From NCBI RefSeq assembly GCF_001499905.1, contig NZ_LQIS01000023.1, positions 62,001 through 126,000 on the forward strand: a stretch of DNA of 64,000 nucleotides, in the 5' to 3' direction. Every line of letters begins with the position of its first letter. Positions within the stretch are counted from its first letter, which is position 1. Source of the stretch: Mycobacterium sp. GA-1285 (lineage in GTDB: Bacteria; Actinomycetota; Actinomycetes; Mycobacteriales; Mycobacteriaceae). This document shows positions 7,699-16,710 of this stretch, piece after piece. Position numbers and translations under genes: made by a program. The notes under the pieces were generated by a model, which was not told the DNA's origin, searched no databases, and worked only from the letters and a program-made list of their open reading frames with translations.

Positions 7699-8937
7699 CT
7701 ACTGCGGTACCGACGGTAGCGGGATGGTCGCCGTCACCGCGGTCCCCGCGCCGGGGCGTGACCGGATGTTGAGCCGACCGCCGACGATCTCGGCGCGCTC
7801 GGCCATCGAGAGCAGACCGTAGCCGCCCATGTCGTCACCGCCCAGCGGGTGCTCGAAGGTGTCGAAACCGACTCCGTCATCGACGATCTCGAGACGAGCG
7901 ACATCGCCGCTGTCGCCGGGGTCGACGGCGAACAACAGCCGAGCCGAGCTGGCCCTGGCGTGTTTGACGACGTTCTGCAGGCATTCCTGCGCGATGCGGT
8001 ACAGCGCGAGCTCGATGTGGTCGGGCAGGCGGCGCTCGGCCACCTCGACCTCGATGCCGATCTGCGGGATCGACCGGGCGAGGCTGGCCAGCCCCCCTGC
8101 CAGGCCGAGGTCATCGAGAACCGGCGGGCGCAGCCCGCTGATCGCCGCGCGGGCCTCCTGCAGTGTCAGGTCGACGAGTTCGCGTGCCTTGCCGAGCTGT
8201 TCGGCGACGATCGTGGGGTCGTCGGATCGGGTCGCGGCGTCCAGCCGGTAGGACAACGTCACCAGCCGCTGGGAGATGCCGTCGTGGATATCGCCTGCGA
8301 GCCTTCGCCGTTCGAGTTCTTGAGCCTCGATCACCTGCTCGACGAAGTTCTCGTGCGCCCGTTCACGGGCGACCAGCTGTCGGTGCAGGCGGGCCTGATG
8401 CATCGCGCCTGCGATGAGCCTGCCGATCACCACGAGCAGTTCGACGTCGCGCTCGGTGAACTCGCGACGCTCGACGGTGTGCACATTCAGCACACCGACC
8501 AGCCCGCCGGGGTCCGTCTCCATCGGCACCGACACCATCGACGTGAAATCCGAGCCGCGCAGCGACTGGAACGGCATGTAACGCGGATCGGACTCCTTGT
8601 CCTGCGTGATCACCACGGGCTCCCGGTGGCTCGCCACCCAACCCGAGATACCTTGTCCCAGTGGCAGTCTGATCTTGCCGATCTCGGCGTCGAAGGGCGG
8701 TGTGGCGCCCGCCAGCGTGAGCGACCGGTCGCTGTCGTCGAGGACGTGTACGAAGCACACGTCGCTGGCGGTGGCCGCGGTGATCATCCGCGCCGCCGCG
8801 GCCGCAAGCGGTTCGACGCCGGGACCCTTGGAGGCCGCCTGGATCAGCTCGCGCAGCAGTCCCAATTCGCGGTCGGCGGCCAGCGCGTACTGGCTCAGAT
8901 CACGCACCGCGTCCGACGGGCCCGAACCCGTCGTCAC
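7699..8937 (-). CDS. GAF-domain sensor histidine kinase (NarL-type, HisKA_3), 412 aa
   Basis: Soluble sensor kinase with no membrane segments. A GAF domain spans about residues 25-185. The HisKA_3 dimerisation helix has the phospho-acceptor His218 in DIHDGISQRLVTLSYRL. The C-terminal HATPase_c has the N box AQECLQNVVKHA, the G1 box VDDGVGFD and the G2 segment GGYGLLSM. The start overlaps the stop of the response regulator gene by 4 nt (ATGA), so the two form one operon. The signal is unknown; GAF domains in related kinases bind heme, nucleotides or small ligands, but no heme ligand can be assigned here. Confidence 0.88.
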   Translation of the reverse strand: MTTGSGPSDAVRDLSQYALAADRELGLLRELIQAASKGPGVEPLAAAAARMITAATASDVCFVHVLDDSDRSLTLAGATPPFDAEIGKIRLPLGQGISGWVASHREPVVITQDKESDPRYMPFQSLRGSDFTSMVSVPMETDPGGLVGVLNVHTVERREFTERDVELLVVIGRLIAGAMHQARLHRQLVARERAHENFVEQVIEAQELERRRLAGDIHDGISQRLVTLSYRLDAATRSDDPTIVAEQLGKARELVDLTLQEARAAISGLRPPVLDDLGLAGGLASLARSIPQIGIEVEVAERRLPDHIELALYRIAQECLQNVVKHARASSARLLFAVDPGDSGDVARLEIVDDGVGFDTFEHPLGGDDMGGYGLLSMAERAEIVGGRLNIRSRPGAGTAVTATIPLPSVPQ

Positions 8938-9596
8938 TTGAAGATTCCCTCGCGCAGGGCCGTGGCGACAGCGCCCGTTCGGTCGCTGACGCCGAGCTTG
9001 CGGTAGATCGAACTGAGGTGTGTTTTCACGGTCTCGTCGCCGATCACCAGTTTGGCGGCGATCGCCCGGTTCGACAGCCCGTTGACGACGAGAGACAAGA
9101 TCTCGCTCTCGCGCTGGGTCAGCCCTTGGCGCGCGCCCGGCCAGAATTCGTCACGCTGCAAGCGCGCCGCGGTGTCAACGGCCCTGGCCGCCATGCCGGG
9201 GTCGATCGCGGTCTCGCCGCGATGGACGAACTCCAGCTGCCGCACCAGTTCGTCGCTGCTGATGCTCTTGAGCAGATATCCGGACGCCCCGACGCGGAGG
9301 GCCTGGAACAGGTACTGCTCGTCGTCGTAGACCGACAGCATGACGATCTTGCGGGCGGCGTTGCGTTCACGCAGTTCGGCGCACAGGTCCAGGCCGCTGG
9401 CACCCTGCATCCGCACGTCGCACAGCACGATGTCGGGATCGAGATCGTCGATGACGGCGACCGCGCGCTCGGCGCCGACGGCTTGCCCGACGACCTGCAC
9501 CCGGTCGGCGAACGCCGCCAGCATGGCCTTGAGGCCCTCGATGACCATTTCGTGGTCGTCGACCAGCACAAGACGCACCGGAGGGCTGCTCGGCAT
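8934..9596 (-). CDS. NarL/FixJ-family response regulator, 220 aa
   Basis: Receiver domain with acidic pair Asp13/Asp14, phospho-acceptor Asp60 (DIVLCDVRMQG), switch residue in VMLSVYDD and Lys in GYLLKSIS. A linker precedes the LuxR-type HTH (LTQRESEILSLVVNGLSNR ... GDETVKTHLSSIYRKLGV). Partner of the overlapping GAF kinase. Upstream, TAAGGT lies 6 nt before the ATG and AGGTAGG overlaps it, so either a leaderless or a short-leader transcript is possible. The 125-bp divergent region shared with the HAD-like gene contains a small TCCCCC-GATT-GGGGGA hairpin (9672-9687). Confidence 0.9.
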   Translation of the reverse strand: MPSSPPVRLVLVDDHEMVIEGLKAMLAAFADRVQVVGQAVGAERAVAVIDDLDPDIVLCDVRMQGASGLDLCAELRERNAARKIVMLSVYDDEQYLFQALRVGASGYLLKSISSDELVRQLEFVHRGETAIDPGMAARAVDTAARLQRDEFWPGARQGLTQRESEILSLVVNGLSNRAIAAKLVIGDETVKTHLSSIYRKLGVSDRTGAVATALREGIFK

Positions 9597-9721
9597 GCAC
9601 CTACCTTAGAGGTGCCATTTCCCAGGTAAGGGACGATGGCGGCCCCCGGCGGAGCTAATCGCCACCGCCGATCCCCCGATTGGGGGAGGAATTCCCGAGT
9701 GATGGCGACCACGCTCTACGT

Positions 9722-10531
9722 ATGCCGACAACGCAGGAGACGACATGGCGCGCGGGCCGGTTCTGGTGGGACAGTGCCCCGCCCAATTCCGCGCGGGGTT
9801 CCGGTGCCGTGCGTGGTCTGGTGTTCGACCTCGACGCGCTGACCGACATCGAATGTGACGGCCATCGGGTCGCCTACAACGCGGCCTTCACGACGCACGG
9901 GCTGGATTTCCAGTGGTCGGTACCGCGCTACCGACAGTTGCTCGCGCTCACCGACGAGCGGCAGCGCGTCGCCGCCGAGCTTCGTAAGCGGTGCGTGGCC
10001 ACCGAGGCCGACGTGCTCACCAAGCTGCTCGCCGACGAGATCTACACCACCAAGACCATGCTGTTCGACGAGTTGATCCTCGAACGCGACCTGTCTCCGC
10101 GCCCGGGGCTGGTCGACTTCGTGATGGATGCCGTCGGTGCCGGCGTACAGGTCGCCGTCGTGGTGAACGGTCAGCGTGGGTGGGCCGAGCCGCTGGTGCG
10201 TCAACTCGCCGGTGAGGGCCTGGTCGAGGTCGTGGTCGCCGCCGAGGACGTCGTCAAGCCGATGCCCGACCCGGAGGCGCACCGGCACGCGTTGTGGGAG
10301 CTCGGCCTGGCCGCCGAGGACGCGTTCGCCATCACCGGTTCGGCCTCCGGACTGCGGGCGGCCAACGCCGCTGGAATGCCCACGCTGGTGATCACGGGGG
10401 AGGGCACCCCCGACATCCCGGCCGCGGTCGCGGTGCGGCCCGACTACGGTGGCGCGAGCCCGCTGCGCCTCGCCGATTGCCAGCGCCTGCACTCCAACTG
10501 GTCGCGTAGCCGTAAGCAGACGGCCGCGTAG
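9722..10531 (+). CDS. CbbY-like HAD-superfamily protein with degenerate motifs, 269 aa
   Basis: Resembles the CbbY/beta-phosphoglucomutase branch of HAD phosphatases: GLVFDLDALTDIECDGHRVA then a cap domain and EDVVKPMPDPEAHRHALWELGL. Motif I keeps both aspartates (Asp36, Asp38) and motif III keeps Lys179. The motif II Ser/Thr position reads Asn149 (VVVNGQ), and the motif IV acidic pair reads Thr205-Gly206 (FAITGSASG where relatives have EDS). Metal-dependent phosphatase activity is therefore doubtful. The ATG at 9722 was preferred to an in-frame TTG at 9680 because the extra N-terminus is not family-like. Substrate unknown. Confidence 0.75.
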   Translation: MPTTQETTWRAGRFWWDSAPPNSARGSGAVRGLVFDLDALTDIECDGHRVAYNAAFTTHGLDFQWSVPRYRQLLALTDERQRVAAELRKRCVATEADVLTKLLADEIYTTKTMLFDELILERDLSPRPGLVDFVMDAVGAGVQVAVVVNGQRGWAEPLVRQLAGEGLVEVVVAAEDVVKPMPDPEAHRHALWELGLAAEDAFAITGSASGLRAANAAGMPTLVITGEGTPDIPAAVAVRPDYGGASPLRLADCQRLHSNWSRSRKQTAA

Positions 10532-10577
10532 CCGACTCGCCGCCGCCGGACGTCCGCGTCAGCGGTAGTTTCGACGG

Positions 10578-11273
10578 ATGGCCGACATCCCCACCACCGA
10601 AGAAGCGCTCGCCCGCCTCGACATGCCGCTGGTCGAGGCGATGATGACCCAACGTGCGGTCCGCCGCGTCCTTCCCGACCCTGTCGACGACGCCGTCGTG
10701 CTGAAGTGCATCGAGTTGGCGCTGCGGGCTCCCACCGGGTCGAACGGGCAGAACTGGGAGTTCATCGTGGTGAAGGACCAGGCCGTCAAAGATCAGCTCG
10801 GCAAGCGGTATCGGCAGGCCTGGTCGCTCTACGGCGGGATCGGCCGGCGTCTCGCCGCCGGTGACGAATCGATGCAGAAGATTTTGCGGGCCGTGCAGTG
10901 GCAGGTCGACCATTTCAGTGAAATTCCAGTCCTCGTCGTGCCGTGCCTGCGCGGCGGTGCGCGGTTGCCGTACATGCCGTCGCCGTTCGTGGGTGAGTCG
11001 TCGTTTTTCGGGTCGATCTACCCCAGCGTGCAGAACCTGCTGCTCGCTGCCCGGGCGATGGGGCTCGGTGCGTCCCTGATCACCCTGCCGCTGTGGAGCG
11101 TGACATCCGCCCGGCGAACCCTGGGCCTGCCGCTGACGGTGACACCCGTTTGCGTCGTGCCCATGGGCTGGCCGCGTGGCCGGTACGGGCCGACGACCCG
11201 CAAGCCGGTCGGGCAGGTGGCCCACCTCGACAAGTACGGCGAGCGCGCCTGGGTCGACGCCGACGATCGATGA
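10578..11273 (+). CDS. Nitroreductase-family FMN oxidoreductase, 231 aa
   Basis: Flavin reductase fold. The N-terminal TQRAVRRVLPDPVDDAVVLKCIELALRAPTG segment contains the conserved RS/RR FMN-phosphate contact and the APTGSNGQNW loop. The central LLAARAMGLGASLITLP and C-terminal MGWPRGRYGP segments match the family. Such enzymes reduce nitro groups, quinones or enones with NAD(P)H; the physiological substrate cannot be told. It lies 46 nt after the HAD-like gene on the same strand and converges on mmsB, with only 7 nt between the stops. Confidence 0.85.
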   Translation: MADIPTTEEALARLDMPLVEAMMTQRAVRRVLPDPVDDAVVLKCIELALRAPTGSNGQNWEFIVVKDQAVKDQLGKRYRQAWSLYGGIGRRLAAGDESMQKILRAVQWQVDHFSEIPVLVVPCLRGGARLPYMPSPFVGESSFFGSIYPSVQNLLLAARAMGLGASLITLPLWSVTSARRTLGLPLTVTPVCVVPMGWPRGRYGPTTRKPVGQVAHLDKYGERAWVDADDR

Positions 11274-11280
11274 CGCCTCG

Positions 11281-12156
11281 TCAGTTGCCCCGCAGCAACT
11301 CGATCACCGCGCTGAAGTCCTTGTCGGCGTGGTCGGCGGCGAACTTCTTGTAGATCTCCGCGGCGTGGCTGCCCAGCGGGGCGTTCGCACCGGTCGACTC
11401 GACCGCGGCCATGGCCAGGCCGAGGTCCTTGTTCATCAACGCGGTGGCAAAGCCGGGTTTGAAGTCGTTGTTGGCTGGTGACGTCGGAACCGGCCCCGGC
11501 ACAGGGCAATTGGTGTGCACGGACCAGCAGTTGCCGGTGGCGCCGGTGATCACGTCGAACAACGCCTGCGCCGAGAGGCCCAGTTTCTCGGCGAGCACGA
11601 ATGCCTCGCCGATCGCGATCTGTTCTACGGCGAGCACCATGTTGTTGCACAGTTTGGCCGCCTGGCCGGTACCGGAGGCGCCGCAGTGAATGATCTTGCC
11701 GGCCAACGGCTCCAGCACGGGCCGGGCGCGTTCGACCGCGGCGTCCTCGCCGCCGACCATGAACGCCAGAGTGCCCGCGGTCGCCCCTTTCACCCCGCCC
11801 GACACCGGAGCGTCGAGTTGCGCGAATCCGCGCTGGAGCGCCTGCTGGTGGACGGTGCGCGCGTCGTCGACGGAGATGGTGGAGGTGTCGATGAACAGCG
11901 CATTGTCCTTGGCGGCCGGAAGTACCTCGGCGTAACACGCTTTCACGATGTCGCCGTTGGGCAGCGAGGTGATCACGACCTCGGCGTCGGCGACCGCCTC
12001 AGCGCCGCTGTCGAATACCGACACACCCTTGCCGGCGGCCGCCGATTTCAGCGCGGGTTGGGGGTCGAACCCGTGCACCGTCTGACCGGCGGCCACCAGG
12101 TTCGCCGCCATCGGGCCACCCATGTTGCCCAGCCCCAAGAACGCGATCGTCGTCAT
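11281..12156 (-). CDS. mmsB: 3-hydroxyisobutyrate dehydrogenase, 291 aa
   Basis: NAD-dependent dehydrogenase that oxidises 3-hydroxyisobutyrate to methylmalonate semialdehyde in valine catabolism. The Rossmann start is IAFLGLGNMGGPMAANLVAAG. The substrate signature is DAPVSGGVKGATAGTL, and the catalytic lysine region is GQAAKLCNNMVLA. It is the last gene of mmsA-fadE9-mmsB and starts 12 nt after the fadE9 stop. Order and sequence match Rv0751c-Rv0753c. Confidence 0.93.
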   Translation of the reverse strand: MTTIAFLGLGNMGGPMAANLVAAGQTVHGFDPQPALKSAAAGKGVSVFDSGAEAVADAEVVITSLPNGDIVKACYAEVLPAAKDNALFIDTSTISVDDARTVHQQALQRGFAQLDAPVSGGVKGATAGTLAFMVGGEDAAVERARPVLEPLAGKIIHCGASGTGQAAKLCNNMVLAVEQIAIGEAFVLAEKLGLSAQALFDVITGATGNCWSVHTNCPVPGPVPTSPANNDFKPGFATALMNKDLGLAMAAVESTGANAPLGSHAAEIYKKFAADHADKDFSAVIELLRGN

Positions 12157-12168
12157 TGGTGACCCCTT

Positions 12169-13335
12169 CTACGCGGTTGCCCGGACCTTGGCGGCCTGCG
12201 ACCGCCCGATGACCACGCGCATGATCTCGTTGGTGCCCTCGAGGATCCGGTGTACGCGGAGGTCGCGGACGATCTTCTCCAACCCGTACTCGTTGAGGTA
12301 GCCGTAGCCGCCGTGTAGCTGCAGTGCCTGGTCGGCGACCGTGTAGCAGGCATCGGTGACGTAGAGCTTGGCCATCGCGCACAGCTCCACCTTGTCCGGG
12401 TGGTTATCGTCCAGCGCAGACGCCGCACGCCACAACAGGTTTCGTGACGTCTCCAACGCGGTGGCCATCTCGGCCAGGGTGAACCGGATGGTGGGCTCGT
12501 CCAGAAGTGGGCCGCCGAACGCCTCGCGGTCACGGACGTAGGCGGCGGCCTTGTCGTAGGCGGCCTGCGCACCGCCGAGCGAACACGCCGCGATGTTGAT
12601 GCGTCCGCCGTTGAGTCCGTTCATCGCGATCCCGAAGCCGGTGCCCTCGCCGTCGGCGCCACCCAGCATCGCGTCGGCGGGTACCCGGACGCCTTCGAAG
12701 ATCACCTGGGCGGTGGGCTGCGCGTGCCAGCCCATCTTCTCTTCGTCGGCCCCGAAAGTCAGCCCGGGAGCGTCCTTTTCGACAAGGAAGGTCGAAATGC
12801 CTCGTGGCCCCTCGCCGCCGGTGCGGGCCATCACCACGTACACGTCGGAGGATCCGGCGCCGGAGATGAACTGCTTGACCCCGTCGAGAACGTAGTGGTC
12901 GCCCTCCCGAACGGCCTTGGTGCGCAACGCGCTCGCGTCGGATCCGGCGCCGGGTTCGGTCAGGCAGTAGCTGGCGATCAGCTCCATCGACGCCAGCCGC
13001 GGCACCAGGCTCTTGCGTTGTTCGGGCGTGCCGTAGGTGTCGACCATCCACGTGCACATGTTGTGGATGGACAGGAACGCCGCGACCGTCGGATCCGCCG
13101 TCGCGAGTTGCTCGAAGATCCGCACGCCGTCGAGCCGGCGCAACCCGCTGCCACCGACGTCCTCGTTGCAGTACACCGCGGCCATTCCGAGTTCGGCGGC
13201 CTCGCGCAGCACGTCGGTGGGGAAGTGGTGCGTCTTGTCCCACTCCAAAGCGAACGGCGCGAGCCGCTTCTCGGCGAACGCGGCCGCCGTGTCGGCGATC
13301 ACCCGCTCGTCGTCGTCGAGGCCGAAATAGTCCAT
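12169..13335 (-). CDS. fadE9: Acyl-CoA dehydrogenase (isobutyryl-CoA dehydrogenase type), 388 aa
   Basis: FAD acyl-CoA dehydrogenase. It shows ASYCLTEPGAGSDASALRT (flavin-binding signature 1), QLHGGYGYLNEYGLEKIVRDLRV, and the C-terminal ILEGTNEIMRVVIGR. By operon context it converts isobutyryl-CoA to methacrylyl-CoA in valine breakdown, as proposed for FadE9 (Rv0752c). The ATG at 13335 gives the normal 388 aa; upstream open frame overlaps mmsA and is not ACAD sequence. The gap to the mmsA stop is 20 nt. Confidence 0.92.
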   Translation of the reverse strand: MDYFGLDDDERVIADTAAAFAEKRLAPFALEWDKTHHFPTDVLREAAELGMAAVYCNEDVGGSGLRRLDGVRIFEQLATADPTVAAFLSIHNMCTWMVDTYGTPEQRKSLVPRLASMELIASYCLTEPGAGSDASALRTKAVREGDHYVLDGVKQFISGAGSSDVYVVMARTGGEGPRGISTFLVEKDAPGLTFGADEEKMGWHAQPTAQVIFEGVRVPADAMLGGADGEGTGFGIAMNGLNGGRINIAACSLGGAQAAYDKAAAYVRDREAFGGPLLDEPTIRFTLAEMATALETSRNLLWRAASALDDNHPDKVELCAMAKLYVTDACYTVADQALQLHGGYGYLNEYGLEKIVRDLRVHRILEGTNEIMRVVIGRSQAAKVRATA

Positions 13336-13355
13336 GCTGCCGGTGTTCTCGTGCG

Positions 13356-14876
13356 CTACTTCATGGTCGGCAGCACGAACTCCGCGCCGTCCTTGATTCC
13401 GGAGGGCCACCGCTGCGTGACGGTCTTCGTCCTGGTGTAGAACAGGATCGAATGCGGACCGTGCTGGTTGAGGTCCCCGAAACCGGACCGCTTCCAGCCG
13501 CCGAAGGTGTGGTAGGCCACCGGAACCGGGATCGGCACGTTGACGCCGACCATCCCGACCTGCACGCGTGACACGAAGTCGCGGGCCGCGTCGCCGTCGC
13601 GGGTGAAGATCGCCACACCGTTGCCGTACTCGTGCTCGGAGGGCAGCGCCAGTGCCTCGTCGTAGTCTTTCGCGCGCACGATGCACAGCACCGGCCCGAA
13701 GATCTCGTCGGTGTAGATCGACATGTCGGTGGTGACGTGGTCGAACAGGGTGGGGCCGATGAACCAGCCGTTCTCCAGGCTGTCGTCACCGAATTGCAGT
13801 TCGTCACTGGCGCGTTCGCGGCCGTCGACGACGATCTCGGCGCCCGCCTCGACGCCGGCGTCGATGTAGCCGCGCACGCGCTGAAGCGCCGCCTCGGTCA
13901 CCAGCGGCCCGTAATCGGCCTTGGGGTCCAGGCTGTGGCCCACCCGCAGGTTGTTGATCCGCTCGACGAGCCTGGCGCGCAGGCGATCTGCGGTCTCGTC
14001 GCCAACCGGTACCGCGACGCTGATCGCCATGCAGCGCTCACCCGCACTGCCGTAGCCGGCGCCGATGAGCGCGTCGACGGCCTGGTCGAGGTCGGCATCG
14101 GGCATCACGATCATGTGGTTCTTCGCGCCGCCGAAGCACTGTGCGCGCTTACCGTTTGCCGTCGCGCCCGCGTAGATGTACTGCGCGATGTCGGAGCTGC
14201 CGACAAAGCCCACCGCCTGGATCACCGGGTGTTCGAGGATGGCGTCGACGGCTTCCTTGTCACCCTGCACGACCTGGAAGACGCCGGGGGGCAGGCCGGC
14301 CTCCAGGAACAGTTCGGCCAGCCGGACCGGCACCGACGGGTCTCGTTCGGACGGCTTGAGGACGAACGCGTTGCCGCACGCCAATGCGGGGCCGGCTTTC
14401 CACAGCGGGATCATCGCCGGGAAGTTGAACGGGGTGATGCCCGCAACGACACCGAGCGGCTGACGCAGTGAGTACACGTCGATACCCGGACCCGCGCCCT
14501 CGGTGTACTCACCCTTGAGCAGATGCGGGATGCCGACGCTGAACTCGATGACCTCGAGGCCGCGCTGGATGTCGCCGAGTGAGTCGGCGTGGGTCTTGCC
14601 GTGCTCGAGAGACAGCAGTTGGGCGAGCTCGTCGGCGTTCTGGTTGACCAGCTCGATGAACTTCATCAGCACGCGGGCCCGACGCTGCGGGTTCCATGCC
14701 GCCCATGACTTCTGCGCCTCGGCCGCACCGGTGACCGCCGCGTCGACATCGGCGGCCGACGCCATCACGACCTGCGCCTGCACCTGGCCCGTGCTGGGAT
14801 TGAAGACGTCGGCGGTGCGGCCTGACTGGCCGTTGGTGCGCTTACCGTCGATGAAATGCGGAACCTGGGTGGTCAT
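13356..14876 (-). CDS. mmsA: Methylmalonate-semialdehyde dehydrogenase (CoA-acylating), 506 aa
   Basis: ALDH-superfamily enzyme that converts methylmalonate semialdehyde plus CoA and NAD to propionyl-CoA and carbon dioxide. It contains ITPFNFPAMIPLWKAGPALA, the glycine motif QAVGFVGSSDIAQYIY and the nucleophile region GAGYGSAGERCMAISVAV with the catalytic cysteine. First gene of the valine-degradation operon. The ATG at 14876 (MTTQVPHFIDG) was chosen over an upstream in-frame start because the conserved N-terminus begins here. Confidence 0.94.
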   Translation of the reverse strand: MTTQVPHFIDGKRTNGQSGRTADVFNPSTGQVQAQVVMASAADVDAAVTGAAEAQKSWAAWNPQRRARVLMKFIELVNQNADELAQLLSLEHGKTHADSLGDIQRGLEVIEFSVGIPHLLKGEYTEGAGPGIDVYSLRQPLGVVAGITPFNFPAMIPLWKAGPALACGNAFVLKPSERDPSVPVRLAELFLEAGLPPGVFQVVQGDKEAVDAILEHPVIQAVGFVGSSDIAQYIYAGATANGKRAQCFGGAKNHMIVMPDADLDQAVDALIGAGYGSAGERCMAISVAVPVGDETADRLRARLVERINNLRVGHSLDPKADYGPLVTEAALQRVRGYIDAGVEAGAEIVVDGRERASDELQFGDDSLENGWFIGPTLFDHVTTDMSIYTDEIFGPVLCIVRAKDYDEALALPSEHEYGNGVAIFTRDGDAARDFVSRVQVGMVGVNVPIPVPVAYHTFGGWKRSGFGDLNQHGPHSILFYTRTKTVTQRWPSGIKDGAEFVLPTMK

Positions 14877-14898
14877 GAGCGTGCCCCTCACTTACTTA

Positions 14899-14920
14899 GA
14901 TAGTTGGATATCCTAGTAAT
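14899..14920. promoter_or_regulatory. AT-rich imperfect palindrome upstream of mmsA, candidate operator
   Basis: A perfect 8-bp core GGATATCC (14906-14913) is flanked by partly matching arms and lies about 30 nt before the mmsA start in an otherwise GC-rich context. Position and shape fit a regulator site over the promoter of the valine operon. No cognate regulator is encoded next to it. Confidence 0.35.
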
Positions 14921-14961
14921 GCGGTGGCGGGTGATGCAAGGGTGTCGCGGAGCCGGTTTCG

Positions 14962-15804
14962 TCAGCCCTTCAGACCGAGCGGGCCGGCCAACTCGGTCAG
15001 CGTCGGAATCAGGACGTCCCATCCGCCGAGCACCTGGATCGCGACGTGGTCCGCCCCGGCGGCCAGGTGCTCGTCAAGGCGCGCGGCGATCGCTTCGGGT
15101 GTGCCGTGCGCGACCAGCGCGTCGATCAGTCGGTCGCTTCCGGGCTTGGCAACGTCGTCCTCGGTGAAGCCCAGCCGCTTCCAGTTGTTCAGATAGTTCG
15201 ACAGGTTGAGGTAGAAATCGACTGTCTGCCTACCGATCTCGCGCGACGCCTCGGCGTCCCTTGCCAAGACGACCTTGTGCTCGGGGGCGATGAACACCGT
15301 GGGCCCGAGGAGGTTTCGCGCCTCTCCGGTGTGCTGCGGGGTCGTCAGGTACGGGTGCGCCCCGGCGCTGCGTTGCGCGGACAGCTTGAGCACTTTAGGA
15401 CCCAGCGCGGCGATCACCCGCCGGCTCGTCGGCACCTTCTTGGCATCCAGCGCGTCGAGGTACTCGACGAGCACGTCGTACGGTTTGCGGTACTCCTCGG
15501 TGTGCTCGGGATGACCGATACCGATGCCGAGCAGGAACCGGCCGGGATACGCGTCCTCGACCCGGTGATACGCCTGGGCCACCTCGTCGGCCGACGCCGT
15601 CCACACGTTGATGATGCCGGTCGCGACCTGAAGATTCTCGGTGCGCTCGAGGATGGGTTCGACGTACTCGAGGTTGCCGGCAGGCGATCCGCCGATCCAC
15701 ACCGCGCCGTAGCCGAGTTTCTCGATCTCGACGGCCTGGTCGGGCTTAGGAACGCCGAACGTCCATACGCCGTAACGGCCGAGGTCGGGCTTGAGCTCAG
15801 TCAT
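14962..15804 (-). CDS. LLM-class F420-dependent oxidoreductase, 280 aa (tandem copy 1)
   Basis: Luciferase-like monooxygenase fold of the small mycobacterial F420 group: GYGAVWIGGSPAGNLEYV near the N-terminus, YPGRFLLGIGIGHPEH, and RVIAALGPKVLKLSAQRSAGAHPYL. Cofactor F420 use is inferred from the family; substrate unknown. It is a close paralogue of the next gene upstream on the same strand, sharing long identical runs such as LNNWKRLGF, so the pair arose by tandem duplication. The intergenic gap is 22 nt, consistent with co-transcription. Confidence 0.85.
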   Translation of the reverse strand: MTELKPDLGRYGVWTFGVPKPDQAVEIEKLGYGAVWIGGSPAGNLEYVEPILERTENLQVATGIINVWTASADEVAQAYHRVEDAYPGRFLLGIGIGHPEHTEEYRKPYDVLVEYLDALDAKKVPTSRRVIAALGPKVLKLSAQRSAGAHPYLTTPQHTGEARNLLGPTVFIAPEHKVVLARDAEASREIGRQTVDFYLNLSNYLNNWKRLGFTEDDVAKPGSDRLIDALVAHGTPEAIAARLDEHLAAGADHVAIQVLGGWDVLIPTLTELAGPLGLKG

Positions 15805-15826
15805 GCGGATCCCTTCGGTGGTGACG

Positions 15827-16672
15827 TCACTTCAGGCCGAGCGGACCCGCCAGACTGGCCAACGCGTCCACCAGCTTGTCCGGTCCGGTGAGCACCTGCA
15901 CGGGCACGTGGTCGGCGCCCGCTTCCAGATGCTCGTTGAGCCGTGCGGCTATGGCGTCGACGGTGCCATACGCCACCACGGCGTCGACAAGCCGGTCGCT
16001 ACCCGGCTTCGCGACCTCGTCGTCGGTGAAGCCGAGCCGTTTCCAGTTGTTCAGATAGTTCGTCAGATCGAGATAGATGCGCAGCGCCTTGCGGCCGACC
16101 GCGCGGGCCTTCTCGACATCCGTCGTCGGCACGACCTTGTGTTCTGGAGCGAGGAACGCCTCGGACCCGATCAGCTTGCGCGCCTCGGCGGTGTGTTCCG
16201 ACGTCGTCAGATACGGATGCGCGCCCGCTGAGCGCTCCGCGGACAGCTTGAGCACCCGCGGTCCCAGCGCCGCGACCACACGCCGATCCTTGGGCACCCC
16301 GTAGTCGTCGAGCTTGTCCAGGTATGCGACGAGCGCGTCATAGGGTTTCTGGTATTCGGTGTGTGCTTCCGGGTGGCCGACGCCGATGCCCAGCAGGAAA
16401 CGTCCGGGATAGGCCTTTTCGATGCGGTGGAACGACTCGCTGACGGGCTCCGCTTCGGCGGTCCAGATGTTGACGATGCCGGTCGCCAGCTTGAGGTTGG
16501 TGGTCGGCTCGAGAATCGTTTCGGCCCAAGACAATTCCGCTGCGGGTGAGCCGCCGGCCCAGATCGCACCGTAGCCGAGGTCTTCGATGTCGCGAAGCTG
16601 TTGGCGGCTCAGTTTCTGCCACTGCGAGTAGTGGCCGAACGCGCCGTACCTACCGAGATCGGGTTTCGTCAT
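15827..16672 (-). CDS. LLM-class F420-dependent oxidoreductase, 281 aa (tandem copy 2)
   Basis: Paralogue of the downstream gene with the same core: GYGAIWAGGSPAAELSW, YPGRFLLGIGVGHPEAHTEY, VVAALGPRVLKLSAERSAGAHPYL and LNNWKRLGFTDDEVAKPGSDRL. It differs mainly near the N-terminus (GAFGHYSQWQKLSRQQL), which in LLM enzymes helps form the substrate entrance, so the copies may have different substrates. F420 dependence is by family. It lies 38 nt downstream of the cNMP-domain kinase on the same strand. Confidence 0.85.
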   Translation of the reverse strand: MTKPDLGRYGAFGHYSQWQKLSRQQLRDIEDLGYGAIWAGGSPAAELSWAETILEPTTNLKLATGIVNIWTAEAEPVSESFHRIEKAYPGRFLLGIGVGHPEAHTEYQKPYDALVAYLDKLDDYGVPKDRRVVAALGPRVLKLSAERSAGAHPYLTTSEHTAEARKLIGSEAFLAPEHKVVPTTDVEKARAVGRKALRIYLDLTNYLNNWKRLGFTDDEVAKPGSDRLVDAVVAYGTVDAIAARLNEHLEAGADHVPVQVLTGPDKLVDALASLAGPLGLK

Positions 16673-16710
16673 GGTCGCTTCAACCTCTCGGTGCCGAAGG
16701 GCTATTCCTG

